Positions 18,279-28,795 of a DNA stretch of 48,273 nucleotides are shown one piece after another. The translations under genes and the position numbers were made by a program. This stretch comes from Opitutales bacterium (GTDB taxonomy: Bacteria > Verrucomicrobiota > Verrucomicrobiia > Opitutales > T3Sed10-336): the NCBI GenBank assembly GCA_007130045.1, contig SLTG01000143.1, forward strand, positions 1-48,273, in the 5' to 3' direction. Under the pieces are notes generated by a model. The model saw nothing but the letters and a program-made list of their open reading frames with translations. It did not search any database and was not told the origin of the DNA. Positions within the stretch are counted from its first letter, which is position 1. Each line of letters begins with the position of its first letter.

Positions 18279-19391
18279 CTACTCAACCATCTCGACCTCC
18301 AGTCGAATGAAGCGGTGCTCTGAAACGCCGAGGGGTATCGGATCGACGGCGCGGAAGCGGCGGGTGCCGTCTGCGTCCGGCGCGACTTGCTCCAAGGATT
18401 CGAGGCCGTCGTTTTCGAGATCCTCCCAGGTTTCGAGATCCGTGCTCACCTGGACGCGGTAAATCAGATCGCTCCGGTCGTCGAGACCGGCGCTTCCTTC
18501 AGGCGCGCGGAAGACCAACGAGAGGTGGCGGCTCTCGTCCCGCTCAACGATCTCGGGAAATGGAAGGTAGCGATCGGCCGGTTCGAATGGCGAATAGTCC
18601 AGCGCGTAGGCAAGAAGATTGGGGCGGCCGTCGCCGCCGGCGTCCGCCGTCAGGGCGGCGTGCGGTTCCTTGGCCTCGGTGCGGAAGGTGTCCAGACGCC
18701 ACCAGTGGACCGGTTCCGGATCGACCAGGAAATAAAGAGGAACCGGCTCCTCCGAGCGCGTGATCGAGCCGTCCGCGGCAAGTTCGGCGTAGGTTTCCAG
18801 AAAAAGGATGTAAATGCCCCGCTCGCGAAAGAACCAGGTGTGATGGCTGTGGCCGCCGAGCGGTTCGGAGCGTTCGCCGAAGGGCGGGTTCTCCGCCCGG
18901 GTATCCATGAAAATGGTGGGTTCGGAGCCGCGATAGAGCACGAAGTCGTCCTTTCCCCGGAAATCGACCAGTTCGAAATGGACGCGGTCGTCGGCGAAGT
19001 GGTCGAAGTCGCTGGAGAATCTTTCGGCGTTGAAACCGAGATCGAGCACGTTCTCTTCGACTCCGAATGGAAGCCGGTAATAGCTGTCGCCTTCTTCTCC
19101 CAGAAACGAAAAGTTGGGAGGGATGTCGGGAGGAACCTCGCGCCTGGTGTGATGCGGCACGAGCAGGATCGTTTCCAGCGGATCGAGCGCGGCGTCGGTC
19201 GGATCCTCAAAGTCGCCCCGGTCAACGGTCAGGGTCCAGGCGTCTTCGGCGGGATCGTAATCGGCGGCGATGTCGGTGTGATCCCGCCAGATAACCTTCC
19301 ACTCTCGCCAGTGCTGATCGACCTGGGCTTGGATCGGAGCGCCCGCGAACAGTAACGCGGTCAGAACGACGAGCGGCCGTCCGGCGGTCAT
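18279..19391 (-). CDS. Secreted protein with choice-of-anchor M-like domain
   Basis: A 370-residue exported protein from the ATG at 19391, which gives a signal peptide (MTAGRPLVVLTALLFAGAPIQAQ). An ATG at 19439 would give a longer n-region; neither has a good ribosome-binding site. Seen: beta-rich body; the motif GGHSHHTWFFRERGIYILFLETYAEL near residues 174-200, matching the H-x-HH-x-W-x-F-x(4)-G-x-Y core of choice-of-anchor M proteins; and a C-terminal region with GGDGRPNLLAYALDYSP and RVQVSTDLETWEDL, common in verrucomicrobial secreted proteins. There is no PEP-CTERM tail. It lies 121 bp downstream of a pseudopilin on the same strand, so they may be co-transcribed. Metal binding by the histidines is inferred, not shown. 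Confidence 0.7.
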   Translation of the reverse strand: MTAGRPLVVLTALLFAGAPIQAQVDQHWREWKVIWRDHTDIAADYDPAEDAWTLTVDRGDFEDPTDAALDPLETILLVPHHTRREVPPDIPPNFSFLGEEGDSYYRLPFGVEENVLDLGFNAERFSSDFDHFADDRVHFELVDFRGKDDFVLYRGSEPTIFMDTRAENPPFGERSEPLGGHSHHTWFFRERGIYILFLETYAELAADGSITRSEEPVPLYFLVDPEPVHWWRLDTFRTEAKEPHAALTADAGGDGRPNLLAYALDYSPFEPADRYLPFPEIVERDESRHLSLVFRAPEGSAGLDDRSDLIYRVQVSTDLETWEDLENDGLESLEQVAPDADGTRRFRAVDPIPLGVSEHRFIRLEVEMVE

Positions 19392-19512
19392 TCGGTGCCG
19401 CGGGTTTGGCGCTTTTCTTAATGATAATCTGCCTGGCATGCGCGGCGAGGTCTTGTGGTTGTCCGGGTTGACGGGAGCGAGCAATTCCGGCGAATGCGGG
19501 TCGGGTGGGGGA

Positions 19513-20226
19513 TCATCGGAGTTCCGGCGGAAATGCGATGTTTTCGCCCGATTCGATCCGGTTCTTGATTTCCTGCGCATTGATGCTTGATACGTGGCCG
19601 TCGGCGTAAAGGTAGTTCGAACGGCCGTGCGTGCGGTCGCTGGATTGGCTTCCCGCACGGTGGCGGTCGGGCGCAACGTCGTGAGTGAACGCGCCCCAGT
19701 TGTTCCGCCACAGCCGAGCGTGCGTGTGGTCGTTCGCGATGTTCAGACCCCGCCGTTCATTCTGAATGAACGCGAGTTTGGTCCCCGAGGGATTCTGCAA
19801 ACGGTCGATCTGGCGGAAATCCTCGCCGACCGGCCGGAAGAAATCGTCGAATTCGGGCGTGAAGATGATGTCGTTGACAATATAGCTGGTCGATTCCGGG
19901 CGGCGGCGCATCTCGTCGATTCGGGGATCCACCGGACAGATTCGAATCTCGTCGACATCGTCCAAATACGGGCGAAGGGCGAGGATCCAGGAATCCTCCC
20001 GCCCCAGGTGCGCGGTCGAAGGCAGCCATCCGTCGTTTTCGTCCGCATAAAGCCGCAACCCCATGCCGATCTGACGCATATTCGACGCGCACTGCGATTG
20101 GTAGGCGGCGGCGCGAACATTCGAGGCGACTGGGATCAGGATCGCCATGAGAATGCCGATAATCGCAATTACCGCGAGCAGCTCGATCAGATTGAACCCG
20201 GCCTGCTTATTGCAAAATTGCTGCAT
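19513..20226 (-). CDS. Type II secretion/type IV-like pseudopilin (prepilin-type N-terminal domain)
   Basis: A 237-residue protein with the class III prepilin signal: a short basic leader MQQFCNKQAG, then F-x-L-I-E-L-L-A-V-I-A-I-I-G-I-L, with cleavage expected after G10 and the conserved Glu at +5. The body has SQCASNMRQIGMGLRLYADENDGWLP and the C-terminal NYLYADGHVSSI, the pattern of the large pseudopilin family (H-x9-DG type) found in tens of copies per genome in Verrucomicrobiota and Planctomycetes. Probably periplasmic and membrane-tethered. It lies upstream of the secreted anchor-M protein on the same strand, so it may help to export or display it, but this is inference. Confidence 0.88.
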   Translation of the reverse strand: MQQFCNKQAGFNLIELLAVIAIIGILMAILIPVASNVRAAAYQSQCASNMRQIGMGLRLYADENDGWLPSTAHLGREDSWILALRPYLDDVDEIRICPVDPRIDEMRRRPESTSYIVNDIIFTPEFDDFFRPVGEDFRQIDRLQNPSGTKLAFIQNERRGLNIANDHTHARLWRNNWGAFTHDVAPDRHRAGSQSSDRTHGRSNYLYADGHVSSINAQEIKNRIESGENIAFPPELR

Positions 20227-20530
20227 CGTTCCAACATAGTCGTTTTCGGGCTCTCTTCAAGAAACTTTGTCAAGACGGGCAGCGGGCCGTCAGGTGTCGG
20301 GAAACCCATCCAAGCGTTTGATGATCTGAATGTTATTGATTGTAGAAACGAAAATCCGGCTTCAGCACTCGGTTTTTGTGTCCCGGTTTCGCGGTTATTC
20401 AGTAACGGTCCAGCGGCTGATTATGCGCAGGACAAGCCCCGCCGTTCGGGTCGGTATTGCCTTGGATCCGGTGGGCCGGGGCGACGGGAATACCCCTCGA
20501 CCGAATCGTGCAAATCAGATAAGTTTGCAA
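20227..20530. other. Intergenic region upstream of the pseudopilin
   Basis: About 300 bp between the pseudopilin start and the stop of the yyaL-like gene. On the minus strand a perfect TTGACA (complement near 20269-20274) and TTGAAG with TATGTT at 16 bp could form the pseudopilin promoter. Nothing coding is supported; the rest shows no structure I can name. Confidence 0.4.
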
Positions 20531-22561
<2,031 letters not shown>

Positions 22562-22567
22562 AGGAGC

Positions 22568-22596
22568 AGTATACGTTCGGGATGGCGGGAGATAAA
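22568..22596 (-). promoter_or_regulatory. Possible leaderless promoter of the yyaL-like gene
   Basis: Reading the minus strand, TTTATC, 17 bp, TATACT, then 6 bases and the ATG at 22561. A start point about 7 bases after the -10 would fall on or next to the A of the ATG. The -35 match is only 3 of 6, so this is tentative. Confidence 0.35.
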
Positions 22597-22900
22597 GAGG
22601 AAATCCGGATTTTGGAGGGCTCTGACATCGCTGAAGGAAGCGTTTGCAATCAGACGCACCACAGGCCGCTCCTCTTCCCGCCGGCGATCCGAACCCCCGT
22701 GGCGTGCTTGCTGGCAAGCGCTCATCCCGATCGCGCGAGACCGGTTCCGCCGCGTCGGGGTGTGTACTCGTCGAAGCAAGTTCGAACGGGGAACCGTAAA
22801 TGCGAAATGGGAGCAACAATGCGCCTTGTCGAAATTCCCTTGCATCTGCTCGATTCAGACTTATTTCATTCTCAGAAGTGTTACTTGAAGCCTCCTCTTT
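22597..22900. other. Divergent intergenic region before the porin gene
   Basis: About 340 bp between the divergent yyaL-like and porin starts. TTGCAT (22840-22845), 16 bp and TATTTC (22862-22867) could be the porin promoter. A Zur or Fur operator would be expected here if the metal-uptake reading is right, but I see no convincing inverted repeat. Confidence 0.35.
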
Positions 22901-24265
22901 ATGAAAAATTACCTATCACTCCGGACCTTCTTTGCGGTAACGAACGTTTATGTTATAGCAAGTTTGCCGCTACAAGCGGCCTTGCTGGATTCCGGCGCCT
23001 TCGCCCAGGCCGATCCCGGTCCGGCGAGTCCCGCCGCGCAGCCCGGGGCGACTGCGTTCCCGGTGCAGCGGGCTCTCGGCGCCGGGGGACGCGAGGCGTT
23101 CATCGATGTTTCCGTGATCGGGACGTTTTCAATCGGAACCTCGACGGAGCAGGATGTGGGGTCTCTCCAGAAGGCGGATCACGACCCGGGGAAGCGCGGA
23201 TTCGACCTCCAGAGCCTCGAACTGGCGCTGTCCGGTTATGTCGATCCGTACTTCCGGGCTCAGACGAACCTGATTTTCGATTTCGATCCGGAGGAGCACG
23301 GCGACCGCATCGAAATCGAAGAGGCATTCATGGAAACCCTGGCCCTGCCGGCGAACCTTCAATTCCGCGTCGGACAGTTTTTCACGGAGTTCGGGCGTCA
23401 CAACATCCAGCATCTCCACACCTGGGATTTCGTGGACGCGCCGGTGGTGCAAACCCGCATGTTCGGTCCCGACGGCCTGCGCAATCCCGGGGCCCGCGTT
23501 TCCTGGTTGACCCCGACCCCGTTCTATTCGGAGCTGTTTTTCACGGTGCAGGACAGCACCGGGGAGACCGCCTACAGCTTCAGAAACGAGGAAGGGTTTC
23601 TCGACAGCCACGTGCAGTTCAATGAGCGTGCGCGAGTTGACAGGGATCGCGGAGAAGAGATCCGCCGGATGCGGGATCTCCTTTATGTCGTTCGTTATGC
23701 GGCTTCGTGGGATCTTACCGCCAACCAGACCGTGCTGGCAGGAGTGTCCGCAGCCACCGGCCCGAACGCGAGCACGGAAGATACGTTTGATAATGAGGAA
23801 CCTCCCAATCAGATCGGAGTAGGTCGTCCCTCAGGCCGGACGGACATCTACGGGGCGGATTTTTACTGGAAATGGGTCCCGCCGCACCAGACGCGGGGAT
23901 TCCCGTTCGTTTCGTTTCAGACGGAAGCGCTGATGCGCCGGTTCGAGATGCGCCGGCCGACGGAGACGTTCGAGGATTACGGGCTCTATGCCCAGGCACT
24001 CTACGGGTTTCGTCCGATGTGGGTGGCCGGCCTGCGGTATGACGGGGTCCGCGGCGACATGAACGATGTCGTGGACCGTGACGGCGACAATCTCAACCTG
24101 GCCAATCGCACCCGCATTTCTCCGAATCTCACCTGGTACCCGTCGGAGTTCTCGAAGATCCGTTTTCAGTACAACTACGACGACCGCAGCGGATTCGGGA
24201 AGGACCACTCGGTCTGGCTCCAGTTCGAGTTTTCCATCGGGCCACACGGGGCGCACGTATTTTGA
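22901..24265 (+). CDS. Outer-membrane beta-barrel porin-like protein next to metal ABC importer
   Basis: A 454-residue outer-membrane protein. Seen: a signal peptide with a long hydrophobic core (residues 7-35, then GAFAQA); a Pro/Ala-rich linker; then alternating beta-strand pattern to the end with a C-terminal aromatic residue (HVF). Diagnostic blocks are [47 protein letters not shown] and a final [12 protein letters not shown]...[10 protein letters not shown]. This resembles the phosphate/OprO-like barrel family that is often encoded beside ZnuABC-type importers in Gram-negatives. Its gene ends 99 bp before the binding protein of the importer on the same strand, so it probably provides the outer-membrane pore for that system. 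Substrate is not shown. Confidence 0.75.
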   Translation: MKNYLSLRTFFAVTNVYVIASLPLQAALLDSGAFAQADPGPASPAAQPGATAFPVQRALGAGGREAFIDVSVIGTFSIGTSTEQDVGSLQKADHDPGKRGFDLQSLELALSGYVDPYFRAQTNLIFDFDPEEHGDRIEIEEAFMETLALPANLQFRVGQFFTEFGRHNIQHLHTWDFVDAPVVQTRMFGPDGLRNPGARVSWLTPTPFYSELFFTVQDSTGETAYSFRNEEGFLDSHVQFNERARVDRDRGEEIRRMRDLLYVVRYAASWDLTANQTVLAGVSAATGPNASTEDTFDNEEPPNQIGVGRPSGRTDIYGADFYWKWVPPHQTRGFPFVSFQTEALMRRFEMRRPTETFEDYGLYAQALYGFRPMWVAGLRYDGVRGDMNDVVDRDGDNLNLANRTRISPNLTWYPSEFSKIRFQYNYDDRSGFGKDHSVWLQFEFSIGPHGAHVF

Positions 24266-24364
24266 GGCGGCCAACCCGAATCGGACGCGTTCGGGAACAC
24301 CTCCCGGTCATGGGGTCTTAATAAGAAAGGAAATCGTTAATTCAGGATGAGAAAGGACCGGAAA

Positions 24365-25300
24365 ATGACTTTACAGAAAACATTCTTGGCGGGGCTGATC
24401 GCGGTATTCACTTTGTTTGGGAGCAGTACTCTGGACGCGCGGCTCAACGTCGTGGCCACCACCCCGGATCTGGGATCGATCGCGGAAGCGGTGGGCGGCG
24501 ACCGGGTTTCAGTGACAAGTCTCGCCCGCGGAACCGAAGATGCGCATTTTGTCAGTCCGCGGCCGAGTTTCATACGGGTTCTGAACCGGGCGGACGTCCT
24601 GATCGAGAACGGCGCGGAGATCGAGATCGGCTGGCTTCCGCCGCTGATCGCGAACGCGCGCAACCGGGACATTCAAACCGGACGGCCCGGTCGCGTGATG
24701 GCTTCCGAAGGGGTGTCCCTGCTCGACATTCCGTCGGGACCGGTGGACCGCACGATGGGCGACGTCCATGTTTCGGGCAACCCGCATTTCCTTCTGGATC
24801 CCCTCAATGCGAAGATCGTCGCCGAGAACATCGCCGCCGCGTTCATCGAGCTCGATTCGGAGGGGGCGGACGATTACCGGGCGGCGATGGAGGCATTCAA
24901 GGAACGGATCGACGAAAAAATGGAGGAGTGGACCGCCGCGATGGAGCCCTTTGAAGGAACGAAGGTCATCGCCTATCACGCGACCTTCCGCTACTTCGCC
25001 GAACGGTTCGGATTCGATGTGATCGGATTGATCGAACCGCTTCCCGGGATCGAACCGAGTCCGCGACACCTCCAGAGCATCATCCGGAAGATCGAGAACG
25101 AGGATGTCCGGATGATCTGGGCGGAACCGTTTCGGCCCTCGCGGACGGTTCAGCGCGTTTCGACGGCCGGCGGGGTCCCCGTGCTGCGGCTTCCGGAGTT
25201 GGTCGGGGGCGTGCCGGAGGCTGAGGATTATTTTTCGCTGATCGACTACAACGTGCGGCGGATCGTCGCGGCGCTCGATACGAATTCCGCGGACGCATGA
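24365..25300 (+). CDS. znuA: Zn/Mn-type ABC transporter substrate-binding protein (ZnuA/MntA family)
   Basis: Periplasmic metal-binding protein of cluster A-I, 311 residues from the ATG at 24365, which has AAAGGA 7 bases upstream; an ATG at 24347 is the alternative. Seen: a signal peptide (MTLQKTFLAGLIAVFTLFGSS), LNVVATTPDLGSIAEAVGGD, and the metal-ligand positions H61 (TEDAHF), H141 (VSGNPHFLLDP), H205 (AYHATFRYF) and a C-terminal acidic residue in the WAEPF or later region. There is no long His-rich loop of the classical ZnuA type, so Mn rather than Zn is possible. Its stop overlaps the ATG of the ATPase gene (ATGA). The symbol names the family only. Confidence 0.9.
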   Translation: MTLQKTFLAGLIAVFTLFGSSTLDARLNVVATTPDLGSIAEAVGGDRVSVTSLARGTEDAHFVSPRPSFIRVLNRADVLIENGAEIEIGWLPPLIANARNRDIQTGRPGRVMASEGVSLLDIPSGPVDRTMGDVHVSGNPHFLLDPLNAKIVAENIAAAFIELDSEGADDYRAAMEAFKERIDEKMEEWTAAMEPFEGTKVIAYHATFRYFAERFGFDVIGLIEPLPGIEPSPRHLQSIIRKIENEDVRMIWAEPFRPSRTVQRVSTAGGVPVLRLPELVGGVPEAEDYFSLIDYNVRRIVAALDTNSADA

Positions 25301-26010
25301 GCGAACCCGAAGAAGATGGAGGGAGCCTGGTCAGCATACGCGGCGGTGTTCTCGGGTATCGGGATTCACCGGTATTAAGGGATGTCGATTTCAAGATCTG
25401 CCGAGGAGATTTTTTTCCCGTTTTGGGAATCAACGCTTCCGGGAAATCCACGTTACTCAAGACCGTGGTCGGGATTCTCAAACCGCTTGGAGGCACCATC
25501 GAATCACTCGAGCCCGCCGGCCGGCCGCTGCGCGTCGGGTACATTCCTCAGAGCGAAACCCTCGATCCCATCTTCCCCCTGACTGTTCTCGAAGTCGTGT
25601 TCATGGGCATTTACGGAATGCTCCGGCCCGGCCGTCTCCTGCGGCGCGAGCACCGCGAACTCGCCCTGCGCTGTCTTCGGGAAACGGAGGCCGAGGACTT
25701 GGCGGGCAGCCGCTTTTCAATCCTTTCCGGAGGACAAAAGCAGCGCGTCCTGCTGGCCCGCGCGCTCGCGACGCAACCGGACCTGCTCGTGCTCGACGAA
25801 CCGACCGCGGGAATTGACGCCCGCGGCGAAAAGCGGATCACCGAACTGATCCGCCGAATCAACGCCGAGAGCGGCGTTGCCGTGCTCATGGCGAGTCACA
25901 ACCTGAAGATGATCGGTGAGTTCACGTCCCGGCTGGTCTGGATCCACGACGGCACCGTCAGCATCGAGGAGGCGGGAAAGGTGCTTCCGGAATACGGGTT
26001 GTCACTGTAA
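25297..26010 (+). CDS. znuC: Zn/Mn-type ABC transporter ATP-binding protein
   Basis: A 237-residue ABC ATPase. Seen: Walker A GINASGKST at 44-52, Q-loop in GYIPQSE, the signature LSGGQKQRVLLARALATQPD, Walker B LLVLDEPTAGID, and the switch His in MASHN. The Walker A has Asn-Ala in place of the more usual Pro-Asn, which is tolerated in the family. The start ATG overlaps the stop of the binding-protein gene by four bases and the permease gene follows 8 bp later, so the three are one operon. Confidence 0.93.
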   Translation: MSEPEEDGGSLVSIRGGVLGYRDSPVLRDVDFKICRGDFFPVLGINASGKSTLLKTVVGILKPLGGTIESLEPAGRPLRVGYIPQSETLDPIFPLTVLEVVFMGIYGMLRPGRLLRREHRELALRCLRETEAEDLAGSRFSILSGGQKQRVLLARALATQPDLLVLDEPTAGIDARGEKRITELIRRINAESGVAVLMASHNLKMIGEFTSRLVWIHDGTVSIEEAGKVLPEYGLSL

Positions 26011-26018
26011 CCTGAATC

Positions 26019-26915
26019 ATGAATTGGATCGATGAACTCATCGTGATCGTGAGGATGTTCCAGGGGCCCCTGATTATGGGCCTCCTGGTCGGGGCGGTTT
26101 GTCCGTTGATCGGGGCGTATTTTATTCTTCGACGCATCGTTTTTCTCGGGGTCACCCTTCCACAAATCTCCGCGGTCGGCGTCGCTTTTGCGCTGCTCGC
26201 GCAGGGATTGGGCTGGTTCGGGCTTACGGCGCCTCACGATCATGAACTGGGCATGGTTCCGCTCGCGGGCTCCGTGCTGTTCACGCTTGCGGGTATCCTC
26301 TTCATCGCGTACATGGACAAGCGCGCCGGCGGCCGCATCGATGCGGGGATCGGCGTCATCTACGCGCTCGCCGCCGCCTGGAGCATCCTCCTTCTGGCCA
26401 AGGCGCCGGTCGCCGAAATCAGCATGCTCAACCTTCTCAAGGGCGAGATTATCGCCGTCTCCTCCGTCCAGGCGATTTCAACGGCGGTTGTTTTCGCGGT
26501 TGTCGTCGGGGCCGTTCTCTTGTTTCAGCGCGAGTTTCTCCTGATCTCCTACGACCGGGAACTCGCGATCAGTCTCAAGAAGAACGTCGCGCTTTGGGAT
26601 GTTGTTTTCTACGTGGTGGTCGGACTGCTCGTGTCGGTCGCTGTGCTCGGCGTCGGCCCGATCACAACGTTCGGCTACCTCGTGATACCTCCGATGATCG
26701 CCCACATGCTCGTTCAGGGGATGCCCCGCTTCCTGCTGGTCGCCAGCGCGGTCGGAGCGGTTTCATCGGTCGGCAGTTTTTTCGTCTCCTACGTTCTGGA
26801 CCTCCCTCTCGGGCCGACGAGCGTGGCGGTGCTTGGAATCGTTTACCTGATCGCCGCGATCGTTCAATGCGTGGTTCGTGGAGTGTGGGCGCCCGGCGCG
26901 GTCAAAACGCGATAA
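26019..26915 (+). CDS. znuB: Zn/Mn-type ABC transporter permease
   Basis: A 298-residue inner-membrane permease of the ABC-3 family. Seen: about eight hydrophobic helices; the typical N-terminal block MQGPL-like FQGPLIMGLLVGAVCPLIGAYFILRRIVFLGVTLPQIS; the EAA-like loop ...LKKNVALWDVVFY; and GVGPITTFGYLVIPPMIA near the C-terminus. An inserted stretch GLTAPHDHELGMVPLAG with an HDH triad after the second helix could meet the metal on its way through. It converges with and overlaps the PagL-like gene by 14 bp at its 3' end. Confidence 0.93.
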   Translation: MNWIDELIVIVRMFQGPLIMGLLVGAVCPLIGAYFILRRIVFLGVTLPQISAVGVAFALLAQGLGWFGLTAPHDHELGMVPLAGSVLFTLAGILFIAYMDKRAGGRIDAGIGVIYALAAAWSILLLAKAPVAEISMLNLLKGEIIAVSSVQAISTAVVFAVVVGAVLLFQREFLLISYDRELAISLKKNVALWDVVFYVVVGLLVSVAVLGVGPITTFGYLVIPPMIAHMLVQGMPRFLLVASAVGAVSSVGSFFVSYVLDLPLGPTSVAVLGIVYLIAAIVQCVVRGVWAPGAVKTR

Positions 26916-27480
26916 CCACCCCGGCGGAGTGGATGTTGAGACCGGGGTTGGGGGAAGCCATTCGCGCGTTCGACATGTGCTGGATGTGGTAACGAAGGCC
27001 GACCTCGGGCGTAATCATCCAGGTCGCCGTCGCACTGCTGGTGAATTGGAGGCGCTGCCCGAAATCGACGTCGCCAAACCTCCGTTGGGTCAGGTAGGTC
27101 GGGGCGAATCCGAGTGTCAGGTAAAACGGATACGGCGGCGGAGTGAGGCGAACCGCCGGGCCGAATGAAAAGATGCCGGCTGTGTTGTCCGGGTTGCGCA
27201 GGACGCCGGCGGTCGCCTGAAAATCCAGCCGGGCGGCGAAGCGGCGCTTTTCGTCCATCCATCCCCAAGGCGTCGCCATCGTCGTGAAAAGTTCGAACTG
27301 CGTGAAATCGTCGCCGCGTGAAATGCTGCTGCCGGCGCGAAACCCGAACTCATACGGTTGAAGGAAGAACCGCTGTTCGGATTGGGCGCGGACATCCGCA
27401 ACCGGCAAACCCGCCAACCCGGCGGTGAGGATTGTCAGATAAAAGAGGATACGGCGATGATAGGACGGGAAGCGGTACAT
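26902..27480 (-). CDS. PagL-like lipid A 3-O-deacylase / acyloxyacyl hydrolase
   Basis: A 192-residue outer-membrane protein from the ATG at 27480: signal peptide about 1-32 (LTILTAGLAGLPVADVRA), then an eight-strand-barrel pattern. The diagnostic feature is the C-terminal block GLRYHIQHMSNARMASPNPGLN with the catalytic His-x-Ser pair (H168, S170) of PagL and acyloxyacyl hydrolases, followed by the last strand ending in F. These enzymes remove the 3-O acyl chain of lipid A. The frame extends to a TTG at 27537, but the ATG gives a better signal peptide; neither has a ribosome-binding site. It overlaps the permease gene tail-to-tail. Confidence 0.78.
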   Translation of the reverse strand: MYRFPSYHRRILFYLTILTAGLAGLPVADVRAQSEQRFFLQPYEFGFRAGSSISRGDDFTQFELFTTMATPWGWMDEKRRFAARLDFQATAGVLRNPDNTAGIFSFGPAVRLTPPPYPFYLTLGFAPTYLTQRRFGDVDFGQRLQFTSSATATWMITPEVGLRYHIQHMSNARMASPNPGLNIHSAGVVIAF

Positions 27481-28010
27481 CGTTATAAACGGAATAAGCA
27501 CACCTGAAATAGCCGCGAAAGAACGCAAGGAACGCAAGGAAAAGTTGCGGAGTGATCAAGACACCCAAGGACTCCGCCACATCGCCATGGGTGTGGAAAC
27601 CTTCATTGCAGGCCTGTCCGTGAGGACGGGGAACGCACCACATAACGTCGCTGGGTTTGTACCTGGGAGTCCTTTTCCCTCAAACGAAATCCCCGCCCGG
27701 CGTGATACCAAGTTGGTGTCACAAGCTGTGATACCACGAACACAGGCTGTGATCTTGAACGCTTCGAATCGATAAGTGGAGCGCCCTTGCAGCTATGTTG
27801 CGGCGGATGATGAAACGCGGACACGAAATGCGTACCAAACTCTTCCGACTGGACGGGTCAGGTGCCACTCCGAACGGGGGGAATCGATGGCGATCCGGCC
27901 TTTCCGGCAACGAGAGTTGGCTTGCCCTAAGCATCCGGGCATGAATAGATTGGTGCCGATTTTCCCGTGCGGGGAGTCCTGAGTGGTTTTCCAAGGCAAA
28001 AGGCAAGCGA
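27481..28010. other. Intergenic region at the left edge of the defence island
   Basis: About 530 bp with no supported gene. It contains a tandem GAACGCAAGGAACGCAAGGA (27531-27540 region) and a cluster of related GTGATACC motifs (separate entry). No tRNA gene or attachment site could be recognised. The promoter for the plus-strand operon that starts at 28011 should be in its last part, but no clear boxes are seen. Confidence 0.4.
27702..27755. repeat. Palindrome and GTGATACC repeat cluster
   Basis: GTGATACCAA (27702-27711) faces TTGGTGTCAC (27713-27722) with one mismatch. Directly after it come AGCTGTGATACC and GGCTGTGATCTT, two imperfect copies of the same unit. This is the look of a REP/BIME-type or degraded mobile repeat; it sits just outside the defence operon. 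Confidence 0.5.
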
Positions 28011-28310
28011 ATGAGTTCCGGGGAGCAATGGGTCAAGGTGCGGGATGAGGTTTGGCGAGTTGGCGGGCGTGTTCCCGGCAACGACGGGGATCTCTATACC
28101 CTTCGGTCGGTGTTGGGAGGTGAAGAACTCCAGGTGCTTGCTTCGCCGGACGAGGTGGAAGTGCTCCCGTCCGGCAGTCCTTCGTTTTTCAGGAACCAGC
28201 GCGCGCCGTGGGGGGTGTGGAAGAACGCCTGTGATCGGTATCGGCCGGGGAGGGATTCGACAGTGAAGCGGAGCAGCATCAGGAAATTGTCAGAGAGGAT
28301 TTTTGGATGA
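28011..28310 (+). CDS. Small protein at the head of the BREX-like operon, SH3-like N-terminus
   Basis: A 99-residue protein I cannot assign. The first 55 residues (W.KVRDEVWRVGGRV...LYTLRSVLGGEELQVLASPDEVEVL) have the rhythm of the SH3-like nucleic-acid-binding domain that often precedes defence helicases. The rest (FFRNQRAPWGVWKNACDRYRPGRDS) is basic and aromatic. Its stop overlaps the ATG of brxF (ATGA), so it is the first gene of a coupled operon. AAAAGGC before the ATG is the only ribosome-binding-site candidate. A DNA-contact or regulatory role is inference. Confidence 0.65.
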   Translation: MSSGEQWVKVRDEVWRVGGRVPGNDGDLYTLRSVLGGEELQVLASPDEVEVLPSGSPSFFRNQRAPWGVWKNACDRYRPGRDSTVKRSSIRKLSERIFG

Positions 28311-28795
28311 CTCACATCGTTCATGAACCGGATTGGGAGTCGATCCTTACCGAGGCGGGGGAAGCTTACTTTAAGCTTGTTTTGATTATCGGTGCCATCG
28401 GATCCGGGAAATCGGCGGCGCTTAAGACGGTTTCGGAATCCTACAGTGTTGGGCATTTGAATTTTGGTGAGGAATTCAGCCGCCGGCTGCTGAGGAAGCC
28501 GGTTCGTTTGCGGGGGGCGGAGGCCGAGGAGGTGGCGGTGGATTTGGTCGGGGAGGTGGCCGGCACACGTCTGGCCATTGATAATACCGAGGTCTTGTTT
28601 GAAGCGCCCGTCCGCCTGAACCCGTTGGCTCTGTTAAAGAAGCTTTCCCGCCACCGGGTCATCATCGCTACCTGGACAGGAAGTCATGATGATTCCAGTC
28701 TGACTTACGGCATTAAGGACCATCCCGCCCACCGGGAACATCGCTTCACCAACGACGATACCTTTATCATCGTCCCTACCCGGAATGTCTCATGA
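28307..28795 (+). CDS. brxF: BREX-3 type P-loop protein BrxF
   Basis: A 162-residue P-loop protein. Seen: Walker A GAIGSGKSAALK near residues 31-42, and LAIDNTEVLF as a Walker-B-like strand, then ALLKKLSRHRVIIATWTG and a C-terminal DTFIIVPT strand. In BREX type 3 loci, BrxF is the small P-loop protein next to the large BrxC-type ATPase; here the order (BrxF, then the 1243-residue ATPase) is the same, with ATGA overlaps on both sides. The exact role of BrxF is not known; it probably works with the large ATPase. Confidence 0.82.
   Translation: MTHIVHEPDWESILTEAGEAYFKLVLIIGAIGSGKSAALKTVSESYSVGHLNFGEEFSRRLLRKPVRLRGAEAEEVAVDLVGEVAGTRLAIDNTEVLFEAPVRLNPLALLKKLSRHRVIIATWTGSHDDSSLTYGIKDHPAHREHRFTNDDTFIIVPTRNVS

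Noticed and set aside
22562-22819. N-terminal extension of the yyaL-like frame
   Set aside because: The extension is Ser/Pro/Arg-rich without family similarity; homology begins exactly at the ATG at 22561.
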